In this document: one piece after another, positions 1-7,568 of the stretch | Numbering within the stretch: the stretch's first letter is position 1 | Layout: each line of letters begins with the position of its first letter | Assembly: GCA_905210905.1 (NCBI GenBank) | Contig: CAJLYQ010000013.1 | Coordinates: 1 to 38,139, forward strand | Direction: 5' to 3' | Origin: an uncultured Christensenella sp. | GTDB lineage: Bacteria; Bacillota; Clostridia; Christensenellales; DTU072 | Length of the DNA stretch: 38,139 nucleotides | The notes under the pieces: generated by a model | Told to the model about the DNA's origin: nothing | Seen by the model: the letters and a program-made list of their open reading frames with translations, nothing else | Databases searched by the model: none | Translations under genes and position numbers: made by a program

Positions 1-501
1 GCAACAACGGAAGACTTTGGCACGAAAGGACATAAAGATTGCTCGGTTTGTGGAAAGCACTTTGATAAAGACGGCAACGAAATCACCGAACTTAGAATTG
101 CAAAAATCGGCACGCACAACGTAATAGTAAACGGCGAAAGCAAATTCTATGCACACGGCGAAAGCGTAACCGTAACGGCAGAAGATAAAGAAGGTAAAGT
201 ATTCAAAGGCTGGCAGGACGAAAGCGGAAAAATCGTCAGCACCGACAAGAGTTATAAATTTACAGTATCGGAAGAAAAAACCCTTACGGCTGTATATGAC
301 AATATGCCTTCGGGCGGTAGCGAAATCACCCCGCCTGCTAAAAAGGACGGACTTTCGGGCGGACAGATTGCGGGTATCATAATCGGTTCGGTTCTGCTTG
401 CAGGAATCGGCGGATTTGCCGTTCTTTGGTTCGCAGTCAAGAAAAAGACGTTTGCAGATTTAATCGCAGCAATCAAAGCATTGTTCTCTAAGAAGAAATA
501 A
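1..501 (+). CDS. C-terminal part of a cell-surface repeat protein (5' end outside window)
   Basis: Frame 1 is open from the first base to a TAA at 499-501 (166 residues visible). It starts with a CSVCGKHFD-type unit that recurs in clostridial surface proteins. Next comes an InlB-B/Listeria-Bacteroides-like repeat with the hallmark GW...Y..TV...LTAVY pattern (residues about 35-101), then a Pro/Gly spacer. One hydrophobic segment (about residues 120-143) and a Lys-rich cytoplasmic tail ending in SKKK follow. This fits a protein displayed outside the cell and held by a C-terminal membrane anchor, not a sortase substrate, as there is no LPXTG. An ATG at 304 is internal and not the start. It lies inside the putative island that ends at 769, so it is probably accessory cargo. 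The full domain make-up and function cannot be judged from the tail. Confidence 0.8.
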   Translation, partial: ATTEDFGTKGHKDCSVCGKHFDKDGNEITELRIAKIGTHNVIVNGESKFYAHGESVTVTAEDKEGKVFKGWQDESGKIVSTDKSYKFTVSEEKTLTAVYDNMPSGGSEITPPAKKDGLSGGQIAGIIIGSVLLAGIGGFAVLWFAVKKKTFADLIAAIKALFSKKK

Positions 502-537
502 TTTGCAGGATTAAGTAAATCTAAACAACAGCAAAAA

Positions 538-568
538 AGAGAGTTTGACTACGGTCAGACTCTCTTTC
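538..568 (+). terminator. Rho-independent terminator after the surface-protein gene
   Basis: A 12-bp stem (AGAGAGTTTGAC / GTCAGACTCTCT, one G-T wobble) closes a TACG tetraloop and is followed by a short T run. It starts 36 nt after the stop codon of the surface protein. Confidence 0.8.
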
Positions 569-769
569 ATATTTGCTAAAAATTTTTGAAAACGGCTATA
601 AAAATTGGTATTGTTTTTGGTATTATTTTAGTTTGAAAATTATTTTGAAATATAAAATTTGCCGAAAAAACGAAAGAAAATAGCCGATTTAGATGCAAAA
701 TATTGCTCAAAACGCCCAAAAATGTGCGAAAATTGCTTATTTTAATAGGTTTTTGAGAATTTTTCAAAA
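569..769. other. AT-rich non-coding end of a putative integrated element
   Basis: No credible gene is present. The stretch is much richer in A/T than the DNA to its right. It holds two direct copies of TTGGTATT at 605-612 and 617-624 (12-bp period), which could be arm-type recombinase sites but may be chance. It ends exactly where tRNA-like sequence begins at 770. Confidence 0.5.
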
Positions 770-813
770 CTCCTAAGGGGCCGTTGTGGGTTCGATTCCC
801 GCCGGGAGTACCA
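770..813 (+). other. tRNA-Arg(CCT) 3' fragment: probable attachment site of an integrated element
   Basis: The segment reads as a tRNA from the anticodon loop onward: loop CTCCTAA (anticodon CCT), 3' anticodon strand GGGGC, a 4-nt variable loop, T-arm GTGGG-TTCGATT-CCCGC, acceptor strand CGGGAGT, discriminator A and encoded CCA at 811-813. Nothing upstream of 770 can supply the 5' acceptor, D-arm or 5' anticodon strand, so it cannot be a functional tRNA. Tyrosine integrases commonly recombine between the anticodon loop and the 3' end of tRNA genes, leaving such a fragment at the distal junction. The native terminator still follows it. The intact tRNA gene would lie to the left, outside the window. 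Confidence 0.8.
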
Positions 814-843
814 AAAAAGCAAGGTTTTTATCCCTTGCTTTTT
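814..843. terminator. Bidirectional terminator behind the tRNA fragment and the kinase gene
   Basis: AAAAAGCAAGG (814-824) pairs with CCTTGCTTTTT (833-843), giving a T run on either strand. It begins directly after the CCA of the tRNA fragment and lies 32 nt beyond the 3' end of the minus-strand histidine kinase gene, so it can end both. Confidence 0.75.
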
Positions 844-875
844 CTATTTTTACGTTTTTACCTTTTCGCACGATT

Positions 876-2051
876 TTATATTTTCTTACTCTTGTTTTTC
901 GGCAAGGTTATCTCAAAAACCGCGCCGTTTGCGTTGTATGCTTTAATCTCGCCGCCGTGGAGTTTCACTATTTCTTCTGTAAGCGCAAGCCCTATGCCCG
1001 TGTTCCCCTTCTTCCCGGTATAAAACCTTTCAAATATATGCGCTTCATCTTCCTTCGATATTCCTTCTCCGTCGTCCGAAATCGTAACGCAGATTTTGCC
1101 CGTTTCATTTACGCACTTCACCCAAACCGTCGTTTTGCAAAACTTAAACGCATTCGATATCAAGTTCGATATAACTTTTCTCATTTGTCTTTCGTCGCAC
1201 ATTATTACCGCGTTATCCGCGAGTTCGATTTTTAGTTCTTTCCCCGCATTTTCAAACGTCGGCGAAAACGAGCAAGCCACGCTCCTTATTATCTCCGTTA
1301 TATCTTTTGACTTAAATTCCGCTTTCGTTTGCGCGGAATCGATTTTCGACAGTGCCAACAACTCTTCAATCAACGCGGTCATTCGGTCGCTTTCTTCCAA
1401 AATAACGCCTGCGGACTCGTTCGTGGGCAAAACGCCCGTTTGTATCCCTTCGGCATAGCCCTGTATCGCCATAAGCGGCGTTTTCAATTCGTGCGACGCG
1501 TTTTGGAAAAACGACTGTCTTATTTCCTGCGCCGACTCTATTGCTTTTCCGAGTTTCAACCCGATTACGCAAATAACCGCTCCGACCACGATTACCGCTA
1601 CTCCGAACATTATATTCAACCACTTAACGTAACTTAAAATCGCGCTTATATCGACGTAAAGCGCGTACACAAACTTTTCCGACAAATCTGCTGCCGATGC
1701 GTACGCCGCCAGAACTATGTTTCTGTTTTTATCTTTTATTCTGTAAAATTCGCCGTGTACCATTTGTTTCTCTTTGCAAAACGTCAAAACTGCTTTTTCC
1801 GTTTCGGTAAGATAATACAAATCGTCGTTTGTCTGTTCGATTTCTATATACCCTACGCTCGCGCTTAAAAAGTTTATCCCTTTGGTATCGTCTTCCGGAT
1901 CGTATTCCCCGTATTCGTATTCTATTGCCTTTTTTGCCTGACGTTCAAGGTCTCTCGGAATTGCAACGTTAACCACGATAAGCAGCGCGCAAAGTACGAG
2001 TGCAACCGAACAAAGACACGTCAAAACGATTTTCAGTTTAACTCTCGTCAT
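876..2051 (-). CDS. Membrane-bound sensor histidine kinase
   Basis: 391 residues. A TM helix (about 8-30), an extracytoplasmic sensor region of about 105 residues and a second TM helix (about 145-166) precede a cytoplasmic kinase. The kinase has an H-box with phospho-acceptor His187 in NASHELKTP, N-box NLISNAFKF (296-304), G1 DDGEGI (326-331), F-box FERFYTG (340-346) and G2 GNTGIGLAL (349-357). It would autophosphorylate on ATP and pass phosphate to the adjacent regulator. Its ATG overlaps the regulator stop by 4 nt, so the two are translationally coupled. The HisKA/HATPase_c layout is PhoR-like. No known sensor domain is recognisable between the helices, so the signal is unknown. Confidence 0.95.
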   Translation of the reverse strand: MTRVKLKIVLTCLCSVALVLCALLIVVNVAIPRDLERQAKKAIEYEYGEYDPEDDTKGINFLSASVGYIEIEQTNDDLYYLTETEKAVLTFCKEKQMVHGEFYRIKDKNRNIVLAAYASAADLSEKFVYALYVDISAILSYVKWLNIMFGVAVIVVGAVICVIGLKLGKAIESAQEIRQSFFQNASHELKTPLMAIQGYAEGIQTGVLPTNESAGVILEESDRMTALIEELLALSKIDSAQTKAEFKSKDITEIIRSVACSFSPTFENAGKELKIELADNAVIMCDERQMRKVISNLISNAFKFCKTTVWVKCVNETGKICVTISDDGEGISKEDEAHIFERFYTGKKGNTGIGLALTEEIVKLHGGEIKAYNANGAVFEITLPKNKSKKI

Positions 2052-2749
2052 TTGTCACTCTCCGTTTTTTTCAATTTATACCCGTACCCCCACACCGTTT
2101 CTATCGTCGCGCAACTTTTTGCCGCCGACAGTTTTTTCCTTATTCTTCTTATCGTTTCGTCTATTGCGCGCGTTTCGGTATCCTCGCTAAAACCCCATAC
2201 CTCATCGAGAAGGCTATCTCTTGAATGGGTTTTTTGCGGTTCTTTCACCATAAAAGCAAAAACGCTCATTTCTGTTTTTGTAAGCGGTACGACGGTTTTC
2301 CCCGCCCGAACGGAACGTTCGTCTTCCGAGTACGTCAAATCGGCGTATTCCCATACTTTGCTTTTTTCTTTACTTGACCCGTTCATCTCCGCCCGTCTTA
2401 ACAACGCCTTAACTCGCATCAAAAGCACGGTCGGGCGGAACGGTTTTGTTAAATAATCGTCGCTGCCTAGCATTATTCCGTTGACAAAATCGAGTTCTCC
2501 GTCTTTTGCCGTAAGCAAAATTATAGGAACGGACGAAATCTTCCTTAATTCTTTAACGCACTCTATCCCGTCCTTCCCCGGCATCATAATATCCAAAATA
2601 ACCAAGTCGGCAGGTTCTTTTTCAAACGCAAAAAGAAGAAGATCGCCCGTTTCAAACGCGCTCACTTCGTATCCGTCGCTTTCTAAGAAGTTTTTTAACA
2701 ATTCCCGTATGTTTTTTTCGTCGTCGGCAATGTAAATTTTATACGCCAT
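2048..2749 (-). CDS. OmpR/PhoB-family response regulator
   Basis: 233 residues. The N-terminal receiver domain has acidic pair D9/D10, phospho-acceptor Asp53 in VILDIMMPG, Thr80 in LLTAKD and Lys102 in TKPF. The C-terminal winged helix (about 135-228) ends in the typical IRRIRKKL...WGYGYKL. It should bind DNA as a phosphorylated dimer. The start is supported by GGAGG about 9 nt upstream. It sits upstream of its kinase and downstream of the acidic secreted protein, which is a plausible target or partner of the system. Confidence 0.95.
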   Translation of the reverse strand: MAYKIYIADDEKNIRELLKNFLESDGYEVSAFETGDLLLFAFEKEPADLVILDIMMPGKDGIECVKELRKISSVPIILLTAKDGELDFVNGIMLGSDDYLTKPFRPTVLLMRVKALLRRAEMNGSSKEKSKVWEYADLTYSEDERSVRAGKTVVPLTKTEMSVFAFMVKEPQKTHSRDSLLDEVWGFSEDTETRAIDETIRRIRKKLSAAKSCATIETVWGYGYKLKKTESDK

Positions 2750-2774
2750 AATTATATTTCCTCCGTAGGCAACA

Positions 2775-2796
2775 GGCGTTGCGGTTTCGCAACGCC
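2775..2796 (-). other. Intercistronic hairpin between the acidic protein and the regulator
   Basis: GGCGTTGC pairs perfectly with GCAACGCC around a 6-nt loop. On the minus strand no U run follows, so it is more likely an attenuator, a processing site or a stabiliser of the upstream message than a full terminator. On the plus strand four T follow, but no plus-strand gene ends here. Confidence 0.5.
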
Positions 2797-2812
2797 TTTT
2801 GCATAATTTTTC

Positions 2813-3655
2813 TTATCTGCCGCAGTTAGAACCGCAAATCGAGATGAGTTTTGCAGAGATTTCATCGAGTTTTGCAAGGTCTTTAAGTAACGTATCCTTT
2901 TCTTCAGCCGTCAAAACGTCGAGTTCCGCTATGTACTTCGCTTCGTCGAAGTTTGCATAATCGAAGTTTTCGTCGAGTTCGTCGTAAGACGCGTAAACCT
3001 TATCCCATACGTCGGCGTGAGCGTCCATAACTTCGTCGAATTCTTTTTTGAGCGATTGAACTTCGTCATTTGCTTTTTCCGCTTCTTCGCATGCTGCAAA
3101 GCAGTTATCGCCGAAGTAGTTTTCGTCGTCTTCGATGAAGAGCATATCGCCTTCGCAACCGCCGTCGGCAAAGAACTCATCGTCTCTTTCCGCAAAATCG
3201 CAGGTGCCGTCCGCACAGTCGTCGTACATAATGTCTTCGTCGGTTTCAAACAGTTCGTCGTAGAGTTTTTCGAGTTTGGCGTCGAGTTCGTCAAGCGTAT
3301 CGATACTCTTCAAGAGCGTTGCTTTTTCTTCCGCCGTCAACGTCGTCAAACCGTTAACAAACGCTTTTTCGTCGAAATCGTCGGAAAGTTCATCGAGTTT
3401 TTCCAGTTCGGCAAAATATTTTTCCCAAAGTTCGACGTTCGCGTCAAATGCTTTTTCGTATTCCGCCTCTAACTTTTCGATTGCGTCAATCGTTTGTTCG
3501 GTCTTCGATACCTTAGCGTCTTTTCCCGTGTCCGCGCTTGCCGCCGACTGTTTAGGCAAGAATATCGACATAAGCGTCACTGCCGCAATGGCAACCGCAA
3601 CGGCTACCGCCACCAAAGTAATTTTAATCGTTTTCATAGTTTTTTCGGTTTTCAT
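2813..3655 (-). CDS. Acidic, internally duplicated exported protein with seven cysteines
   Basis: 280 residues, not assigned to a family with certainty. An N-terminal hydrophobic segment (about 9-33) followed by LPKQSAASA looks like a signal peptide or anchor. Two copies of a helical module follow, at about 64-131 and 204-271. They share the order E[YF]xxxxDAxxxxW[ED]K, then LTAEEKxTLLK, then LDExxAKL. The linker (132-200) is very rich in Asp/Glu and carries Cys147, 152, 167, 185 and 189; the C-terminus has C274xxxC278. The LTAEEK..LL pattern recalls the LTxxQ motif of Spy/CpxP-type periplasmic stress proteins, but this is only a resemblance. GGAG lies 9 nt before the ATG. It precedes the two-component genes in the same direction, suggesting a regulated envelope protein. 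Confidence 0.75.
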   Translation of the reverse strand: MKTEKTMKTIKITLVAVAVAVAIAAVTLMSIFLPKQSAASADTGKDAKVSKTEQTIDAIEKLEAEYEKAFDANVELWEKYFAELEKLDELSDDFDEKAFVNGLTTLTAEEKATLLKSIDTLDELDAKLEKLYDELFETDEDIMYDDCADGTCDFAERDDEFFADGGCEGDMLFIEDDENYFGDNCFAACEEAEKANDEVQSLKKEFDEVMDAHADVWDKVYASYDELDENFDYANFDEAKYIAELDVLTAEEKDTLLKDLAKLDEISAKLISICGSNCGR

Positions 3656-3721
3656 AGTTTATACTCCTTTTCTTTTATTTGCAAGCCTTTTTGCTTACAC
3701 TTGCAGTTTATCAGACTCGCA

Positions 3722-4042
3722 CTATAAAAATCCCCGAAAATCTGCGACACATTTGCAACAATTTTGCAACAATTTTTTTCTTTTACAATATTTTTCTATC
3801 TCTCGCTCTTTCCTATACCCTACGAACGCCGCCGCGGTGTTTCCGCCCTTAAAGAATATAACCGTCGGTATGTTCGCTATGCCGAATTTTTCGGCTATAC
3901 TCGTTTCTTCGTCAACATCCACTTTGACAACCTTGACTTTTTCGCCGTATTTCTCGGCAAGCCCTTCCAAAATCGGCGCGAGCGCTTTGCACGGTCCGCA
4001 CCAGGACGCGTAAAAATCCATAATTACGAGTTTGTCACTCAA
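3722..4042 (-). CDS. trxA: Thioredoxin, 5' end apparently damaged
   Basis: The redox site WCGPCK and cis-proline IPTVIFF with a following GG mark a thioredoxin. From the only in-frame start, a TTG at 4040-4042, the protein has 106 residues with just 14 before the active site, about half the usual number. Upstream in the same frame, codons 4079-4043 read ELRKDNFQEEVI, which fits the missing first strand and helix of the family, but no ATG, GTG or TTG occurs before the frame closes near 4140. The C-terminus runs about 18 residues past the usual end (CKRKKLLQNCCKC...). One extra T in the EKY-C codons would give EKYL-stop, the normal length. The gene may be a recent pseudogene or use an unusual start. 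It lies 66 nt upstream of the acidic protein gene. Confidence 0.75.
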   Translation of the reverse strand: MSDKLVIMDFYASWCGPCKALAPILEGLAEKYGEKVKVVKVDVDEETSIAEKFGIANIPTVIFFKGGNTAAAFVGYRKEREIEKYCKRKKLLQNCCKCVADFRGFL

Positions 4043-4080
4043 TATAACTTCTTCTTGAAAATTATCCTTTCTTAATTCCG

Positions 4081-4234
4081 AACAACACCGGAGAAGTTTT
4101 AGAAAAGCAGTTCCTTTATCTTGCCAAAGAGCGCAACCTTAGAGAATTCGAACACGATATGGGATCCGCGTCAGTATGAAGAATACCAAAAAGCACTCGA
4201 CGATTACTATTCCAAACAAAACGAGACTAAATAA
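4081..4234 (+). pseudogene. Frameshifted gene remnant, unknown family
   Basis: Frame 1 reads GEVLEKQFLYLAKERNLREFEHD and stops at 4177-4179. Frame 2 takes over from 4163 with RQYEEYQKALDDYYSKQNETK and a TAA at 4232-4234. Both pieces look protein-like, with charged amphipathic helices, and together suggest the C-terminal part of one gene broken by an indel. No start codon with a ribosome site is present. I do not recognise the family. It begins where the recognisable thioredoxin sequence ends, so a rearrangement joined them. Confidence 0.45.
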
Positions 4235-4248
4235 TGGAGCGTACATAG

Positions 4249-4357
4249 ATGGAACAAGAGATATTTGATAATTATTCTGCAGCCACTTTACGATCAGAGC
4301 AAACTCTCACGGCGAAGGAACGCTTTCAATAACGAAGTGATAAATTCGTTACCATAA
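4249..4357 (+). pseudogene. Second small frameshifted remnant
   Basis: An ATG at 4249 with GGAG 9 nt upstream opens a 27-codon frame (MEQEIFDNYSAATL...) ending at 4332. An overlapping frame reads NAFNNEVINSLP to a TAA at 4355-4357. As in the preceding remnant, the protein-like reading switches frame once. The 27-codon version could be a genuine small gene, but the frame switch favours decay. Its family is unknown. Confidence 0.35.
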
Positions 4358-4363
4358 AAATCA

Positions 4364-4392
4364 AAACGGCGCAAAACGCGCCGTTTCTCATT
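4364..4392 (+). terminator. Rho-independent terminator
   Basis: AAACGGCGC (4364-4372) and GCGCCGTTT (4378-4386) form a 9-bp stem with loop AAAAC, followed by CTCATTTTT. It closes the remnant region. Confidence 0.7.
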
Positions 4393-4438
4393 TTTACGTA
4401 AAATCGCCTACTATTTTTACTCGTTAAAAAAGACGAAC

Positions 4439-4467
4439 GTCGTTCCCTTCCCGGAACGACCTTTTTT
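4439..4467 (+). terminator. Rho-independent terminator upstream of the rfb operon
   Basis: GTCGTTCC / GGAACGAC stem (4439-4446, 4453-4460) with a 6-nt loop and a C-T6 tail. A-rich sequence on the left also permits termination in the other direction. It insulates the rfb promoter. The stretch 4470-4617 holds no gene that I can support. Confidence 0.7.
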
Positions 4468-4617
4468 ATTAAAAGCGTTTTTTATCGTTCACGAATTGCG
4501 CAGGAAGAATTCGTTCGTTGGTTTACGGAAATCGCAACGGCAATGTTTTTTACAAGCAATTTTATTCGTTTTTTCAACGGTGGGGGTGATTTATTTGGTC
4601 GGGAAAGTTGTATCGCG

Positions 4618-4646
4618 TTGACACGCTTCTAGCAAAATGTTATACT
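4618..4646 (+). promoter_or_regulatory. Sigma-A-type promoter of the rfb operon
   Basis: TTGACA at 4618-4623, a 17-bp spacer, then TATACT at 4641-4646. Predicted transcription starts near 4653, just before the ribosome site AGGAG that precedes the ATG at 4668. This placement excludes the upstream in-frame start at 4608. Confidence 0.85.
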
Positions 4647-4667
4647 TTTAGAGTTATAGGAGAAAAA

Positions 4668-5555
4668 ATGAAAGGAATAGTTCTTGCCGGCGGTTCGGGA
4701 ACCAGGTTGTACCCGTTGACGTTGGTTACGTCAAAACAACTTCTTCCGGTTTATGACAAGCCGATGATTTACTACCCTATTTCCGTGCTTATGCTTGCCG
4801 GGATCAGGGATATTCTTATCATTTCCACGCCGACCGACTTACCGAACTTCGAGCGTCTTTTCGGCGACGGCAGCGCATACGGCTTACACATCGAGTATAA
4901 AGAACAGCCCAGTCCGGACGGACTTGCTCAGGCTTTCATTCTCGGCGAAGAGTTCATCGGCGAAGAACCTTGCGCGATGATTCTCGGCGACAACATTTTT
5001 TACGGTAACGGATTAGGTTCAAAACTTAAATCCGCAGTTCGTTCCGCCGAAAACGGCAAAAGTACGGTGTTCGGCTATTATATGAAAGATCCGCACGCAT
5101 TCGGCGTAGTCGAATTCGACGAAAAAGGCGATATTCTTTCTCTCGAAGAAAAGCCTGCCGATCCGAAATCGAACTACATAGTGACGGGTCTATATTTCTA
5201 CGACAAAAACGTATGTTCTTATGCTAAGCGCGTTCAACCTTCTCCTCGCGGAGAACTTGAAATAACCGATCTTAACAAACTCTATCTGTCGGACGGAAAA
5301 CTTCGCGTCGAACTTCTCGGCCGCGGTTACGCCTGGATGGACGCGGGAACGATGGAAAGCCTGTTCGACGCGGCGAGTTACATAAAAATTCTCGAAGAGC
5401 GTCAGGGCACGCAGATAGCCGCGCTCGAAGAGATCGCTTATTACAACGGTTGGATAGGTTCCGCTACTCTCGAACAAGCGGCACAAAAACACGGAAAGTC
5501 CACTTATGGGGAACATTTGTACGAAGTTTTGTATAACAAAGTCAAACATAAATAA
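4668..5555 (+). CDS. rfbA: Glucose-1-phosphate thymidylyltransferase
   Basis: 295 residues from the ATG at 4668, chosen because the promoter lies upstream of it and AGGAG sits 5-7 nt before it. The N-terminal nucleotide-binding signature GGSGTRLYPLT is followed by SKQLLPVYDKPMIYYP, which is diagnostic for RmlA/RfbA. Later motifs include LGDNIFYG and the sugar-binding EKP. The enzyme makes dTDP-glucose from dTTP and glucose-1-phosphate in the cytoplasm, the entry step for dTDP-deoxysugars used in cell-wall polymers. It is the first gene of a four-gene run with rfbB, a glycosyltransferase and a ketoisomerase. A phosphoglucomutase at 36283-38022 could feed it. Length is typical. Confidence 0.96.
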   Translation: MKGIVLAGGSGTRLYPLTLVTSKQLLPVYDKPMIYYPISVLMLAGIRDILIISTPTDLPNFERLFGDGSAYGLHIEYKEQPSPDGLAQAFILGEEFIGEEPCAMILGDNIFYGNGLGSKLKSAVRSAENGKSTVFGYYMKDPHAFGVVEFDEKGDILSLEEKPADPKSNYIVTGLYFYDKNVCSYAKRVQPSPRGELEITDLNKLYLSDGKLRVELLGRGYAWMDAGTMESLFDAASYIKILEERQGTQIAALEEIAYYNGWIGSATLEQAAQKHGKSTYGEHLYEVLYNKVKHK

Positions 5556-5574
5556 AAAAAAGGAAAAAATCAAA

Positions 5575-6588
5575 ATGAAAATTTTCGTAACCGGCGGAGC
5601 AGGATTTATCGGAAGCAATTTCGTCTTCTACCTTCTTAAAAACCACCCCGATTATAAAGTAACTTGCATAGATTCGCTTACCTATGCCGGGGATTTGGAA
5701 ACGCTCGCCCCGGCTCTTAAAAACGATAATTTTACGTTTGCCAAAATCGACATCACGGATAGAGAAAGCGTCTTTTCCCTTTTTGAAAAAGAGCGTCCCG
5801 ACGTCGTAGTTAATTTCGCTGCGGAAAGCCACGTCGACCGTTCCATTCTCTACCCCGAAGTTTTCTTAAAAACGAACGTACTCGGAACGCAGGTTTTACT
5901 CGACGCTTGTCGTAAATACGAAACGAAACGTTTTCACCAGGTTTCTACCGACGAAGTTTACGGCGATTTGCCGCTCGACAAACCCGAAGAATTCTTCACC
6001 GAAACCACCCCCCTGCACGCTTCCAGCCCGTACTCGGCGTCCAAAGCGTCCGCGGACTTGCTCGTCCTTGCATACTATCGCACCTATCGCACGCCCGTTA
6101 CCGTTTCTCGCTGTTCAAACAACTACGGTCCTTATCAGTTCCCGGAAAAACTCATTCCGCTTATGATAGCGAACGCGACGAACGGCAAAGATCTTCCCGT
6201 TTACGGCGACGGCAAAAACGTGCGCGACTGGCTGTACGTCGAAGACCATTGCCGAGCGATAGATATGATTTTGCAAAACGGTCGCATAGGCGAAGTTTAC
6301 AACGTGGGCGGACACAACGAGCGCAACAACCTGCAAGTCGTGGAAACCATAATTAAAGAAATCGGCAAAGGAAAAATCGTATTCGTCAAGGACCGCGCGG
6401 GCCACGATAGACGTTACGCCATCGACCCGAAAAAAATCTCCGACGAACTCGGTTGGCGTCCGACGACTTCTTTCGACGAAGGCATCGAAAAAACCATTCG
6501 TTGGTACAAAGACAACGAAAGTTGGTGGAAAAACATACTGAGCGGAGAATATCTCGGCTACTACGAAAAAGTTTTCGGTGAAAAATGA
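5575..6588 (+). CDS. rfbB: dTDP-glucose 4,6-dehydratase
   Basis: 337 residues from the ATG at 5575 (AAGGA upstream); an in-frame ATG at 5506 lies inside rfbA and is not used. Rossmann motif GGAGFIGSNF at residues 7-16, AAESHVDRS, the catalytic TDEVYGDL and YSASKASADLL (YxxxK) identify the NAD-dependent extended SDR RmlB/RfbB. It converts dTDP-glucose to dTDP-4-keto-6-deoxyglucose. It starts 19 nt after rfbA. The usual rmlC and rmlD genes for rhamnose do not follow; instead a FdtA-like isomerase closes the operon, so the 4-keto product probably goes to a different 6-deoxyhexose. Confidence 0.96.
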   Translation: MKIFVTGGAGFIGSNFVFYLLKNHPDYKVTCIDSLTYAGDLETLAPALKNDNFTFAKIDITDRESVFSLFEKERPDVVVNFAAESHVDRSILYPEVFLKTNVLGTQVLLDACRKYETKRFHQVSTDEVYGDLPLDKPEEFFTETTPLHASSPYSASKASADLLVLAYYRTYRTPVTVSRCSNNYGPYQFPEKLIPLMIANATNGKDLPVYGDGKNVRDWLYVEDHCRAIDMILQNGRIGEVYNVGGHNERNNLQVVETIIKEIGKGKIVFVKDRAGHDRRYAIDPKKISDELGWRPTTSFDEGIEKTIRWYKDNESWWKNILSGEYLGYYEKVFGEK

Positions 6589-7568
6589 GCGAACTCCCTC
6601 TCATAACGATAATAACCCCGAGTTATCGTAGCACGGGGACTATTAAAGAAACGGTCGATTCCGTACTGAAACAATCCTATCCCGCCGTACAATTCATAGT
6701 AATCGACGACGGAACGGAAGGTTTTGTCGCGGACGACCTTATTTCTTATATCGACGAGAACAAAAAAAGCAATCTTGTAGATTTTACCGTTATCGGCAAC
6801 GAGAAAAATCTCGGCACGGTAAAAACGCTTAACCGCGGACTTTCCCTAACGAAAGGGAAATACGTCTACACACTCGCCGCCGACGACTGTTTTTACGACG
6901 ACGACGTTCTTCTTGACTGGACGAACGAGTTTATCCGCATTAACGCCGACACGATAACCACGAAACGCGCCGTATACGACGAAAATATGTTAAAACAAAA
7001 ATACGTCGCGCCTATTCCGAAACAAATCGAACTGATAGAAAAATCCGCCCCGAAAGAACTTTTCGAATCGATGACGGGTTACAACTTCATCTTCGGGTGC
7101 TGCACGGCACACTCCAAATCGTGTCTTGACCGCTACGGTGGTTTCGACGAGCGTTATCGCCTGATCGAAGATTATCCGCTCAATCTGAAACTACTGCGAA
7201 ACGGAGAAAAAATACGCTTTTTCGACCGCATAACGATTAAATACAGGCTGGGCGGAGTAAGCAACGCCAACAAAATAACTAAGTCCTACGCCACAGAATC
7301 GGACAGTATTTTCAAAAACGAAGTACTTCCCCTTACCGCCGACAAACGCAACGCAAAAAAATCGTATAAACTGTGGAAACGGCGCAGTTCTTACCTGTCG
7401 GAAAAAGCCGTTTATCGCGAAAAATACAAACCCGATTTTTCTCGTTGCGGCAGAATAAAATACCGTTTCGTAATGCTCGTAAGGCATCTCCCTTATGCTA
7501 TCGAAATCGAAAAAACAAAACTGAAAGTTAAAAGAAAACAGAATAAAAAGGACGATAAAAATGCTTGA
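6585..7568 (+). CDS. Family-2 (GT-A) glycosyltransferase
   Basis: 327 residues. The N-terminal ITIITPSYRSTGTIKETVDSVLKQSYP, the IVIDDG loop and LAADDCFYDDD (DxD-like metal site) are hallmarks of GT2 enzymes. The C-terminal third is strongly basic (KLKVKRKQNKK), which may hold it at the membrane face. It overlaps rfbB by 4 nt (ATGA) and the next gene by 8 nt, so it is tightly coupled to dTDP-sugar synthesis. The likely role is transfer of a sugar, perhaps the product of this operon, onto a surface glycan. Donor and acceptor cannot be read from sequence. Confidence 0.9.
   Translation: MSELPLITIITPSYRSTGTIKETVDSVLKQSYPAVQFIVIDDGTEGFVADDLISYIDENKKSNLVDFTVIGNEKNLGTVKTLNRGLSLTKGKYVYTLAADDCFYDDDVLLDWTNEFIRINADTITTKRAVYDENMLKQKYVAPIPKQIELIEKSAPKELFESMTGYNFIFGCCTAHSKSCLDRYGGFDERYRLIEDYPLNLKLLRNGEKIRFFDRITIKYRLGGVSNANKITKSYATESDSIFKNEVLPLTADKRNAKKSYKLWKRRSSYLSEKAVYREKYKPDFSRCGRIKYRFVMLVRHLPYAIEIEKTKLKVKRKQNKKDDKNA

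Noticed and set aside
4608..4667. Extended N-terminus of RfbA from 4608
   Set aside because: The promoter -35 and -10 lie inside this stretch, and the family starts at MKGIVLAGG, preceded by AGGAG.
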